A stretch of DNA of 64,000 bases, taken from assembly GCA_003117195.1 (NCBI GenBank), contig BDSI01000125.1:1-64000 (forward strand), given 5' to 3'. The position numbers and the translations under genes were made by a program. Under the pieces are notes generated by a model. That model worked only from the letters and a program-made list of their open reading frames with translations. It was not told where the DNA came from and did no database searches. Of the stretch, positions 33,246 to 43,294 are shown one piece after another (the stretch's first letter is position 1; every line of letters starts with the position of its first letter). This stretch comes from Eudorina sp. 2006-703-Eu-15. Taxonomy: Eukaryota; Chlorophyta; Chlorophyceae; Chlamydomonadales; Volvocaceae.

Positions 33246-35877
33246 TCACTCGAACACCAGTTCCGCACACGCAAATTTGGCACCGCACGCCACGGGCAGC
33301 GGCGGCGGTGGCGGCGCCGCTGCCGCCCCGCCTGACCCCAACCCCAACTCTTCCTCCAGGGTCGGCCGCGGGACGTTCGCTCTGCGGCCCCGCAGCATCA
33401 CCAGCGCCCGCCGGAAGCCCCGCGGGCAGCTGGCCACTCGGTGCTCGAAGCGCTGCCAGCCGTCCCTCCCGCCGCACCGCATCTTGCCGGAGAAGTAGCG
33501 GTAGCGGCTGGGGCCCGCCACGAAGAACTGGATCTGCGGCACCGCGCCGTTGGCGGCGCCTTCATCCAGCACCAGCCCCACACTGAACTCGCCCAGGCTG
33601 TCGGCCCTGCGGCAGCCGGTGCAACCATCGTGGGACGGACGGGGCAGCGAACCGCGGGGGGCCAGGCGCGCAACCGGATCTGCCAGCATCCCAACCCCGC
33701 CCAGGTGTGTCACCTCACTACCGTGTCTCGGTTCTCTGCTACACTACGGTGCCGTGACGGCAGGCCCAGACCCAGGTCCCCATCGCGAATCCCGAGAGGT
33801 GACGTGGCGGATGACGCAATCACGACAGCTGCGCGCGCAGAGACCCACCTGGCGCCCACGTGCACGCTCAGCCGCAGCCCCAGCTCCGCATCCAGCAGGT
33901 GGGCCGCCTGGGCCGCGGTCAGGCCCCGCCGCTGGAGCTCCCAGTCAAGGTCCACAACCTTAGGTAGAGGGGGAGGGAGGAAGAGAGCAGGGGGCAGCGT
34001 TGAGTAGTGGCCGGGACCGGGCAGCAACCGGTATGACAGGGCTGCAAGGGGCGCCCATCAGCGCGGAGGCCCACTGGAGGCGCCGCTCGTCGGCCCTGTT
34101 GCCACCTGGACCGGGGCCCATCTGACGCTGACGTCTGCAACCCCGCTTGGCCCCACCCCCATCCACAGCATCACACTGCCCCCACCCACCCACCCCGGTG
34201 ATATCGCCCTCGCGCCCACCTGGATTACTTCCACCCATTCCGCCGGGGTCGCGATGCAGGTTGGGGCCACCTGCCCGTGGGGCTCCTCCACCTGGACCCC
34301 CTCCGGGCTCTGCGGCTGCTCGTCAACCACCGGGCCCCGGCCAGCCGCCGCAGCCGCCGCCAGGTTGCCCCACCAGCCCTTGAGCTGCTGCTGCACTCGC
34401 TCGCCCAGTCGCAGGCCGCCGCCAGAGTACGGCACCGGGGGCGGCGGCGCGCCGCCACCGCAGCCCCTGTTGCTCACGAAGCCCGCTGCGCGTTGCTCCC
34501 ATTCCAGCCCGTGCTGCGCGGAGTGTACGACCACCTACGGTGGGTCGGGACGAGCGACGCATTGGAGCCCGCGGCCATGTAACCGTGAGCGCGTGGCGGA
34601 TGCGCGGCAGCCGCATGTGTTCGTACGGTACTCTAGCGTACCCCAACGGAATGGTGGACGGGCTGCCCGGGCGCTCCAGGGTGGGGGCAGGATGCGTGCG
34701 GGTGGGCGTGAGTGGGTGTGGATCCTGGCCGCCCAGTGGCAGCTACGGTATCCGACATCCTCACCCAGGCTTCCCGCTTCGTCCGGTTCCATGTCTGGCG
34801 GCCCAGCTCCAGCAGCTGCGTGTTACACTCGCGGTGGAAGGCCTGGAGCGGGTGGTGGTCGTAAGCGCAGGGGAGGTTAGGGGCGCCATGCAGGTGCGCG
34901 GAAAAGGTTAAGAGCCGCCAGCAGCCTCTAGGGAGACCCTCGGCAGGCAGCCAGGCCGCACGGAGCGATCGGAACCCCACGGTTGCATGGAGGTACGTTA
35001 CGTAATGTAAGGACCACCGGGGCATGGGTACTCTAAGCGGTTTGCAAGAACGGCATCCGCGTCCCGCCGTCGTCACGGCAGGTGAGCACTGGGCGGCACG
35101 CAGATCTACCTCCTGAACCAACTTGAATGATACACCGTTACACGCTTCACTGATAAGCAGTGCACCCTTGCCCCCATCCGGGCGCTCCAACGGGCCAAGC
35201 TGATCGTGGGTCCGAAGGACAGTGTCGTCATCCGTGCATCGCCCCTGCTGGGTACGCGACACTCCTGGGTACGCGACACGGTACGGGATCGGTGCACGCC
35301 TTCCCGGGTGGGGTGAGAACGCACCGGATTCCTCAGCAGATTGCGGCCACACAGCGCGAGGTAGAGGTGTGTGGAGCTGATGGGCGGGCCCAACCGCGAA
35401 AGGTCGTCCCCCTGTTCCTGTTGTGGGGGCGAGGTATGGGCAGTGAGATGAGGTGACCGACCCAGGGCCCGGAATCACGGTTTAGCGGGCCGGGTCTTAT
35501 AAGTAGAGACTAAAGAGGTGCAAGGATGAGTTGCAGCTGATATTGCGGCTGGCAAGCACCATACCAGTTCTCACCAGCAGTTTCCGTGATACCCTAGAAC
35601 CCAACGCGAAACGCTCCACCTCTGTCTTCCAAGATTTACACACGAAGGGAACTATCTTCAAGAGTATTTCAACGTCCAGGAAATTAAAAACACGATACAG
35701 CAGCTCCCCAGGAAGGAACAATGGCAAGCCATCGCATGTCGATGGTTCAGGGTCAGCAACTGGCAATGCATCAGCAGTTGACTTCAGCATATCCACAAGA
35801 CCGATTACATAGCCGCTTGCACTGCTGACAGCACGATCGACATGCGACTGCAACATTGCGAGCGCCAACCTCGACAT
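33246..35877 (-). CDS. F-box protein with C-terminal FBA domain
   Basis: Likely substrate receptor of an SCF ubiquitin ligase. Eight minus-strand exons keep frame (35877-35620, 35417-35325, 35247-35110, 34842-34765, 34513-34220, 34127-34029, 33958-33849, 33606-33246), 476 residues. Residues ~51-86 are an F-box (LPGELLYRVFNFLDVEILL, then VCKSWKTE). Next comes an FBA (F-box-associated) domain as in FBXO2/FBXO6: CGRNLLRNP opens it, EEPHGQVAPTCIATPAEW and VVDLDWELQRRGLTAAQ lie mid-domain, and DSLGEFSVGLVLDEG, FSGKMRCGGRDGWQRFEHRV and RRALVMLRGRRANV form the closing strands. In animals this domain binds high-mannose glycans on ER-derived glycoproteins; whether the algal one does is unknown. The first half of the domain is interrupted by Gly/Ala-rich inserts. 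I take the ATG at 35877; upstream codons in frame contain no ATG. Exons 3 and 6 have alternative in-phase acceptors. Confidence 0.82.
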
Positions 35878-36940
35878 TTTTCTAGTCCACAAGCGAATGC
35901 AGACATCAATTTAGACCTTTACTACAACGACTGAATGTGAAGCGTGCCTCAACATAATGTATCAGGACTACAGTGCCGTGTCCTAGAGTAGTTTCCCGAC
36001 GACTTCGTACCGGTCAACTGCCGGATCGTAAGAACCCGCTCGCGTCGCCTCGCCCCGGCGTAAATCTCAAATGCTGTTGCTGCGATGCGCGGATATTAAA
36101 GCTGAACGGTGATATTTAATCACCCCCTGTCGGAGAGACTTTTCCTGTGGTGAGCTACTGAACTGCTGAGGAGACCATGTGAACCGATGCGGCCGCTGTA
36201 GCCGCTTGGTCCGCGACAAGCGCGTGCACTCGCGAGGTTGCAGCAGGCGATCTCTTTTGACAGGCAAACCAGACGTCATCTGCCCCCCCCCCCCCTCAGG
36301 GTAGGCGAGGACTCCTTACGTCTTATGAACGAGGTTACAGTGGACCCCGTGGACTCCCTTACCGCGCCCTGGCGAGAACCGATAGGGGTAGCATCAAATG
36401 GGGAGACCCGAGCGGAATGGGTCGTATGACTGCCGGCAACATCTGACCATAACTTGAAAGGTGGTCGTGTTGAGGGGTACAAGGGCGGACGATCCAAGCT
36501 TGTGTCCATCGCGCATAGCCTGTTGAGCACCCACAGACATCACATATCCGCACACATCAGTGCGTTTCGTACACCCCTGCAGTCGTACAATGTCACCGGG
36601 TAACTGTCATGCCAACAGGCTGAACAGGGTTCCCAGACCAGCCCAGATCAGCTCACAGTCCCGACCGCCTCTGCCTCCACCTTCATCCGCCAGCAGCACT
36701 ACGAAGGGCCCGCCGGACGTCCTCGTGGCTCCCGCATGATGACGTCACCCAGTGGGACGACAGGGACGAAGGACGCACTGCTCAACCTCCTCCCCCTCCT
36801 GGAGCTCCCGCCACCCGACATGCAGCGACCTCACCGCCTCCATCCCCACAACAAAGCTCCACTCCCCTGCATCCCACCACCCCTCCCACCGCACCCCCAA
36901 ACACGCGATTCGAACACACGGGGTCGGCCCCAGAACCCCC
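35878..36940. other. Intergenic: FBA gene promoter and LRR gene 3' UTR
   Basis: About 1.06 kb of mixed composition with no convincing ORF. The left part is the upstream region of the minus-strand FBA gene, AT-rich near 36060-36130. The right part should be the 3' UTR of the minus-strand LRR gene. A C12 homopolymer lies near 36283-36296. Confidence 0.55.
36335..36339 (-). terminator. Possible TGTAA polyadenylation signal of the LRR gene
   Basis: TTACA on the plus strand, about 600 bases beyond the LRR stop at 36941. The distance is plausible but the motif is short. Confidence 0.3.
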
Positions 36941-39900
36941 TCACCCCTCCCACCCCGACTGTGACCCCGGCGGTGGCATGTGCAGCCGTACGGTCACCTC
37001 CACATGCCCCACGGGCTCCGAAGGGTGGCGGGGGTCCCGCAGCGCCAATCGGATCCCCTTGTCGTCGAACAGCGGCGGGGCGGGCAGGAAGTCCAACTTC
37101 TCAGACGCCTCCACCGTGTAGCCGTCCACGATCGAGCCGCCCGCGCGCAGCACGGCGCTGCCGATGGCCTCCGTACTGCTTGTGATGTCGTACTCCACGG
37201 GTGCGGCTGGTCAGGGGTAAGCGCGGGGCGCGCGGGCGAGGGGGGTCCCGGGGGACCACATCACTGTTCCGGGGTCCGCGTGCTTGATCCCGGACAGCGA
37301 GCAGCCGCGGCCCCCGATCCTCCATTCCCTCTCCCCTCAACGGGGTGTGCAGGCGGGCAGGCAGGTCGACACTTGCCGCCATGCAATCAGTGTCAGTGAG
37401 TTCGCGGGCTGCAAGTTGAGGGCGTTGTGCTCGTCGGGGAGAGGAGCTAAGGGGTGAGGCCCCGGTGCGCCCGGTGGAACGGGACAGACAGATGGGCCCG
37501 ATGCCCGGTGGAGCGGGACAGACAGATGGGCCCGATGCCCGGTGGAGCGGGACAGACAGATGGGCCCGATGCCCGGTGGAGCGGGACAGACAGATGGGCC
37601 CGATGCCCGATGCCCCTGGATCCCCAATCGGTCCCGCGGGCCTCCTTGTGTGCCCCTCCCCAGCCCATCCGCCGCCCCCCGCCCTGTCCAGCGCTGCCTT
37701 GCCCTCCCCAACTCACGTTCGTCGCCCTTCTTCTTGCGCCCTGTGGCCCCCGCCCCCTGCTTGGACTTCCCCCCGGCGCCCTCCCCCGCGTCGGGGGCGG
37801 TGGGCGGCCGCGGGTTGGCCGTCAACGTGGTCTTGTACATGGTGACCGTCACACCTAGGGGGAGGGGGAATCAGGATGAGGATGAGGATGAGGTTACGAG
37901 CTAGGATCAGCATCAGGATGAGGATTAGGATCAATATCAGGAGCTAGGATCAGGATCAGGAAGAGGGTCAGCAGTCGTATCGGGACGAGGAACAGGACGA
38001 CAGGGGGCAGGAGCACACGAGCAGCCGCAGGAAGAGAACTAAATGGGATTGAACTCACGCAACCCCAACCCCAACCCCAACCCCAACCCCAACCCCAACC
38101 CCAACCCCAACCCGCGGGGTCCGTTGCAACACCACCGCAACCCAACCACGTACAAGCGAGGGACGAGGCCGCAGCCCGGGTACCGACCGACTGCACCCCG
38201 GAACCCCAGGAGCCCTTCCGCCCGCCCGCCTCCCGCCCCCCGGCCCCACCGGATCGCAGCCAGTTGCGGTGGGCCGCCACCGGTCGGATCGGCAACGTGA
38301 ACCGCAGCAGCCCCGTCTCCAGCGGCCGCTGTACGGCCGCCTCCGCCGGCACGGGGGCGCCCTTGCCCTTCTTGCCCTGCGGGGTGCACACACCGGGGGG
38401 GCGGTGTCAGGCTGGGCGGGCTGCCGACACGTTGGCGGTGGTACGTTACTGGTACGTTCGATGGTGCCGACACGTTGGCGGACAGTCGGGTGTTGTCGGG
38501 AGCTCAGGACGTCATGTGGGTCGGTCGGAGCAGTGCTCGGTGTCCAGGCGCCTGTACGAACGCACAACGGACTCAACCACCACCACCAGGCTGGCGGGCT
38601 CTCCTTTCCCGCTGCCCAACCGACTATCATCCCTGCCACTTTTGGGTCGTCCCAACCCCTAACGTCCAGTACCGCAGCAGACCGCCCGTACCCCACCCCA
38701 ACCCCCGAATGGAGGCGTAAGGACAGGGTGTTCTAGGGGGTACCCGCCACCCGCCACCCGCCACTTGCTTTCGAGGGGGTCGCCGGCTTGGACGCCTGCT
38801 TGGCCGCTTTGGCGGCCGCGGCCGCTGCTGCGGCTTTGGCCTTGGGGTCAAACATGACGGCGACGTCGGGTGGGGTGGGGGGCACCAGGCGGAGGGGCAC
38901 ACAGGCCAGCGGGGTGCCTGGGGGTCGGGGGGGGGGGATGAGGGGGCGGAGGGCCGCGGGCGGGGCGGGCGTCGGCACATAGTAGGCAAGGGCGGGCATA
39001 GGGGGTCGACGCACTGGTTCAAAGCGCAGTCAGAGTGTTTCCGGGCTGAGAGCTTGCGGCAGTCGCAGCACCCGGCTTCGGAGCCCCGAGTAAATCACCC
39101 CAGCGGGCCCTGTGCGGAATTCCAACGGCGTCGGGGCCTCCCGTCCGGGCCTTATGCGCCTCCAGCCGCGCCCCCACACGCAGACTGGCACCCAGTTGGA
39201 TGTTCCCGACCGCAACCTCACACAGCCCCCACTTCACCACCCGGCGCCCAGGCCATGGATCCGCCCACCAACCCGCCCGGCCGCTGACCCGACCCATGAG
39301 CCGCCTGCGCCTCCGCTTCCGTCCCCCGCCCGCCTACCCACCCACCCAGCCGCCCGCCTACCCCACCTTCCACGTCCGTCGTCTCCAAGTGGTAGATCAC
39401 GGGCTGCAGCGGCGGCACCGGCACCTCCATCGTCGGCGGCACCGTCATGCCCAGCTCCTCCGCTATCTTGATCTGCTCGTCCCACCGCCTCTTGAGCCAC
39501 CCAAACGGGTCCTCCGCCGGCTGCAGCCCCCGCAGCGTCAGCGTCACCGCCACACAGTCCCCGCCCCCACCCACCCCCTCGAAGAACCGCACCGTCTGGG
39601 GCCCCATACTGGGGGCGCCGCCCCCAGGCCCCCCCCCAGGGAGCGGAGACCGTGCAGCCGGTAGCCGCTGGCCACGGGCCCCAGGGCCGCGGCGGCGGCC
39701 GCCACTGTGGCGGCTGGCCCCCCTTGCTGCTGCTGGCTGTTGGTGGAGCCCTGCTGGTGGTGCAGGTGGCGGCTGCTGCCCACTGAGTTGGCGGTGCCGG
39801 GGCGGCTGTTGGCGGGCAGGTCCAGACGCTGGGGTGGGGTGGGGTGGGGTGGGGTGGGGTGGGGTGGGGTGGGGTGGGGTGGGGTGGGGTGGGGTGGGGT

Positions 39901-42131
39901 GGGGTGGGGTGGGGTGGGGTGGGGTGGGGTGGGGTGGGGTGGGGTGGGGTGGGGTGGGGTGGGGTGGGGTGGGGTGGGGTGGGGTGGGGTGGGTTGCGAC
40001 AGGGCCGGCACACAGCGGGAGGGGCCGCGGAGGGGTGGGGGCAGGAGAGGTGCCTTGGGGAGAGGCCGGCGAGGGGATGACGACATCGGCGCCCATAGCG
40101 GCCAACTTCCCCCGTGTCTGCTCCTGCTCGGGCCCGCGGCCCTCCTGGACCCCGCAAACACCCCCACGCAGACCACTGACCCACATACAATATCGACCAG
40201 CCCTCCCTGCAGGGCAACGGTCCCCCGATCCGCTCCATCCTAACGTGCATTGTGCTCAAAAGTATTCTCCCCACATATCCGCTGCAACGTTCGTTCGTTC
40301 GTTAATTCATATCGCTTCACCCCCCCTCCTCCCCTTTCCCTGCTCGCTGCCCTCCCCGCCACCAGGAGGGCACTCCCGCCCTCCCGCTCAGGTACCGATG
40401 GCCCCACTGTGGGGGGTCCACTGTCTCCGTTCCGTGGACACCCCCCGAGCCCTTCACCACCGCCCTTCACCACCGCCCTTCACCACCGCCCTTCACCACC
40501 GCCCTTCACCACCGCCCTTCACCACCGCCCTTCACCACCGCCCTTCACCACCGCCCTCCGCCTAAACACGCACACACACACACCCCGCCCTCCTCGCTGT
40601 GCCCCACCTGACCGTCCAGGTAGAGCAGCTGTTTGAGTCGGCCCCGGGCCTCCATGGTGTAGCGGGGCGCCAGGACCAGCGGGTTGCCGCTGAGGCTGAG
40701 GGCCGCCAGGGAGGGCAGCGCGGCGAGCTTGTCCAGGTTGGACTGGGTGGGGGGCAGGTGGGGTGGGAGGGGTTGAGGGGGCGGGGGTTGGGGAGGAGGG
40801 GGGTGGGGGAGGAGGGGGGTGGGGGAACAGGGAGATGCGGCCAACAAGCAGCAGGCGGCGGCGGCGGCGGTGGCGGCGGCGGAGGAGGACGACGGGAGGG
40901 GGCCTCGACGGCACCATGCACCTGCACCCCAAGTCGCACTCCCACAGCCGCCGTCCCAGACCGCAGTCCACCCACTCCCCAGCCCTACGTCCATCAGGCG
41001 CCTCCGATGAGCACACGGCCGCGCAGCCCTTGCCAGCCGGCCCCCTCCTCGTCCCCGCCACTTCACCACCCCCCCACACCACCAGCTCGCCAGCCATCAA
41101 GCGCATCTGGCCCCCGCCCCCCCTCCCCCCTCAAACCCACCATAAGGCCCTCAAGGTCGTTATGTGAGAGGTCCAGGGAGAGCAGCGGACTGGCGCTCAG
41201 CACCTCCTCAGTGGGCAGGGCCGCCACCCGGTTGTACGCCAGCCCCGCGTGTTGGAGCGACTTGGACCGGAACACCGGATCGATGCGCTCCAGCCTGAGG
41301 AGGGGGGCAAGGGGGCCAAGGGACCGCGTGCAGTACCATATGTGGGGGAGGAGAGTCCGAGGGCGTGTGTGAGGCCCGGGGTATCAGGGGTATCAGGGGA
41401 ATCAGGAAAGTCGGGCGGATGAGTGGCCCTGCGGGACACCAGCGGGCGTAATGGTGGCAGTGGCTGCAGCGGGGCGCTGTCTGGTGGTGATGGACTGGAC
41501 GCCATCCCTGACTGCGGTGGAGGTGCACGAGGCGGGGCGGGATCAAACAGGATCCAGGTTCCGGTCTGCCATACAAACATTGTTTGACCCATGAGACGAG
41601 GTTTAGTTGTGACGGCCCAGCGTATTGACCCACGGGACTGCCTGCGTTGGCGCTGCCCTGCCCGGGACATATCTTCCGCCGCAGGCAGAAGACCACCACT
41701 CGAATGGCGGGGTTTCATGTTAGGATGACACCCACTTGTTGGCGCCAGCAAACAGCTTCTTGAGCTTCGGTAAGGTCCCGATGCTCGACGGCAGCTCCGT
41801 CAGCTGGCAGCCAGTGACTGTAAGCTCCACCAAACTGGAGGGTAGACCCTTTTCAGGAATGCTGGTGATGGCATTGTTAGAGATGTCTATGTTGGTAAGG
41901 CTGCGTAGCGCATCCAACCCTGTGAGCAGTCCACGTGTACGGCAGCTGACGACCTGTGACCGAAATCCCCATTCAATGCAATTTACATGACAGACCTTCA
42001 GGAAGTTGTGTCAGCTTGAGGCTGCTGAGACTCAAAAACGGTGCCTTCGTAGCCTTCGCCTGCGCTGTCGTCGTCGCAACACCAGGCTTGTCCTGGCCCG
42101 GCTCTTCAAACGTCGGAGCTTTAGTTGTCAT
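36941..42131 (-). CDS. Leucine-rich-repeat protein with Pro-rich linker and beta-type C-terminal region
   Basis: Nine minus-strand exons: 42131-41996, 41919-41736, 41294-41141, 40742-40608, 39828-39367, 39013 to about 38765, 38376-38250, 37854-37717, 37206-36941; about 615 residues. Residues ~30-190 are LRRs of the LxxLxLxxNxLxxLP type (LTNIDISNNAITSIPEKG, LVELTVTGCQLTELPSSIG, LLSLDLSHNDLEGLM, LAALSLSGNPLVLAPRY), closed by a capping helix. Then come a Gln/Ser/Ala stretch, a conserved-looking segment (WLKRRWDEQIKIAEELGM), a Pro-rich linker (YYVPTPAPPAALRPL), a Lys/Ala segment (KKGKGAPVPAEAAVQRP) and a C-terminal region with strand-like repeats (GLLRFTLPIRPV, VTVTMYKTTLTANP, VEVTVRLHMPPP). No kinase, F-box or membrane segment is visible. 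Ciliary LRR proteins have similar LRRs, but that is only a possibility. The reading frame slips once in exon 5 at a run of nine C (about 39621-39640), consistent with one missing base. The join between exons 6 and 7 is uncertain. Confidence 0.75.
37473..37608. repeat. 34-bp minisatellite, four copies
   Basis: Four near-perfect head-to-tail copies (37473, 37507, 37541, 37575) of a unit starting GGTGGAGCGGGACAGACAGA, inside the last intron of the LRR gene. Copy 1 differs by one base. Confidence 0.9.
37872..37934. repeat. GATGAG/GATCAG-type hexamer repeat
   Basis: Degenerate six-base units (GGATGA, GGATCA) just upstream of exon 8 of the LRR gene. On the coding strand this is pyrimidine-rich and overlaps the acceptor's polypyrimidine region. 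Confidence 0.7.
38060..38113. repeat. (AACCCC)9 microsatellite
   Basis: About nine perfect hexamers in an LRR-gene intron. The unit resembles ciliate telomere repeats, but it is interstitial and short, with genes on both sides. Confidence 0.9.
39831..39990. repeat. (GGGGT)32 satellite abutting a splice acceptor
   Basis: Thirty-two perfect five-base units, 160 bases. On the minus coding strand it reads (ACCCC)n and runs directly into the CAG acceptor of LRR exon 5 (exon starts at 39828), so it serves as the polypyrimidine tract. The plus strand could form G-quadruplexes. All six frames stay open across it, producing spurious ORFs. Confidence 0.97.
40450..40560. repeat. 13-bp minisatellite (CCCTTCACCACCG)n
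   Basis: About eight perfect tandem copies between LRR exons 4 and 5. The same frame stays open, but the flanks are intronic. Confidence 0.9.
41497..41586 (+). repeat. Dispersed repeat of about 90 bp, copy 2
   Basis: Partner of 32924-33012, lying in the intron between LRR exons 2 and 3. It is in antisense to the LRR gene. Confidence 0.8.
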
Positions 42132-43294
42132 TTTAGGCTGTTTCAAGTGGTGCTTTAAAATGTTGATAGGCAATGGGCTATCAACCAAATCAACTGCACT
42201 GTATCAATTCTGGAAGCGCGCATCATCACTCCCTAAAAGAGACACATTGTTACGGCTACAACATTTGTAAAGAGGTTATCGTGATACAGATCAACAATTT
42301 AGACGATGTCACGAAGGACGTGCGGACATTGTTTTAATGAGGAGTTGGAAGACTTGATAATGCGTACAAAGTTGTGTGTAATTCATCAGCAGCATGTGAT
42401 CAGCGGGGGGTGCTGGGCCTGAAGCAGCGTCGCAAGCATCGGTGCCTCCGTACCTTCCTATATAACCGACCAACGGATAACCGACCAACGGTCAACCGAT
42501 AAATGCCTCTGGCATTGTGGGTGAGTGCTGAGTGGGTCCTGGTAAGTGGCTCGGAACTGAGCTGCTGAAGATACAATCTGATGCAATTTGCAACAATGTT
42601 ACAGGCTTTCGGAGCATTCAGCCGTCGGCCGTCCCAACGGTTACATTTGGCCACCTGCATTGCAGAACGTACAGGCCTAGTTACCGATACCGAACGATGC
42701 CGCAGGACGTGACCGCACACTCCGCTCACACAACCCCACATTGCTCAATCTCCCAACCAGCTTCATCCAATCAACACCTGCTCCCAAAAAGGATGGTATG
42801 CCGCCACAAAACAGCCCAAGGCCGACGTCACCAACAGCCTTAGGGTCCGCGTCATCAAAACCCATTACCCAAGACGACCATCAACAGTCATGACCATGCC
42901 TGGCCTGTCCTCATCCCCCACTCCCCCGCCTGTACAAGAAAGGCTCAACAGTAATGTACACAACTCACAAAGTTTCAGGTGATGTGGAGTGCCTTGACAC
43001 CCATCCGCATGGGTTCCACCGTGCACAGCCGCGCAGTGAGGCACGTGGCGCGTCCTCCGCTTCAGCATTCCCCTCAGGGCGCCGCGATCGGGTCGTCACA
43101 CGTCATGGGCATCAGCGGAATGGGCATCAGCGGAGCCGATCTGCAGCTGCGGCAGCTCGTTCGACAGATTACTCCGCCCTCCTGACCTGATATGGTACAC
43201 CCCACCCTACACAATATGTCAACCTCAGTCCTGTACCCCTCCAGCCCTCCCTCTCCTCCGACTTGATACGAACAAACTCCTCCAGTTTCCCGCC
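42132..43294. other. Intergenic: LRR gene promoter and 3' UTR of the large F-box gene
   Basis: About 1.16 kb with no supported coding sequence. The left half is the upstream region of the minus-strand LRR gene. The right half should be the 3' UTR of the large F-box gene, with TTACA (minus TGTAA) at 42641-42645 and 42599-42603 as polyadenylation candidates. An 11-base direct repeat (ACCGACCAACGG-like) lies near 42466-42493. Confidence 0.55.
42641..42645 (-). terminator. Possible TGTAA polyadenylation signal of the large F-box gene
   Basis: TTACA on the plus strand, about 650 bases past the stop at 43295. A second one follows at 42599-42603. Confidence 0.35.

Noticed and set aside
35878..35892. 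Upstream start of the FBA F-box protein at 35892
   Set aside because: The codon there is TTG, not ATG; the first ATG in frame is at 35877.
38060..38113. Telomere or telomeric insertion
   Set aside because: Only nine AACCCC units, flanked on both sides by exons of the same gene. Green algal telomeres use a different unit (TTTTAGGG type).
39218..40186. ORFs rich in PTPPH or VGWGG repeats on both strands
   Set aside because: Produced by the (GGGGT)32 array, which has no stops in any frame; the array is intronic.
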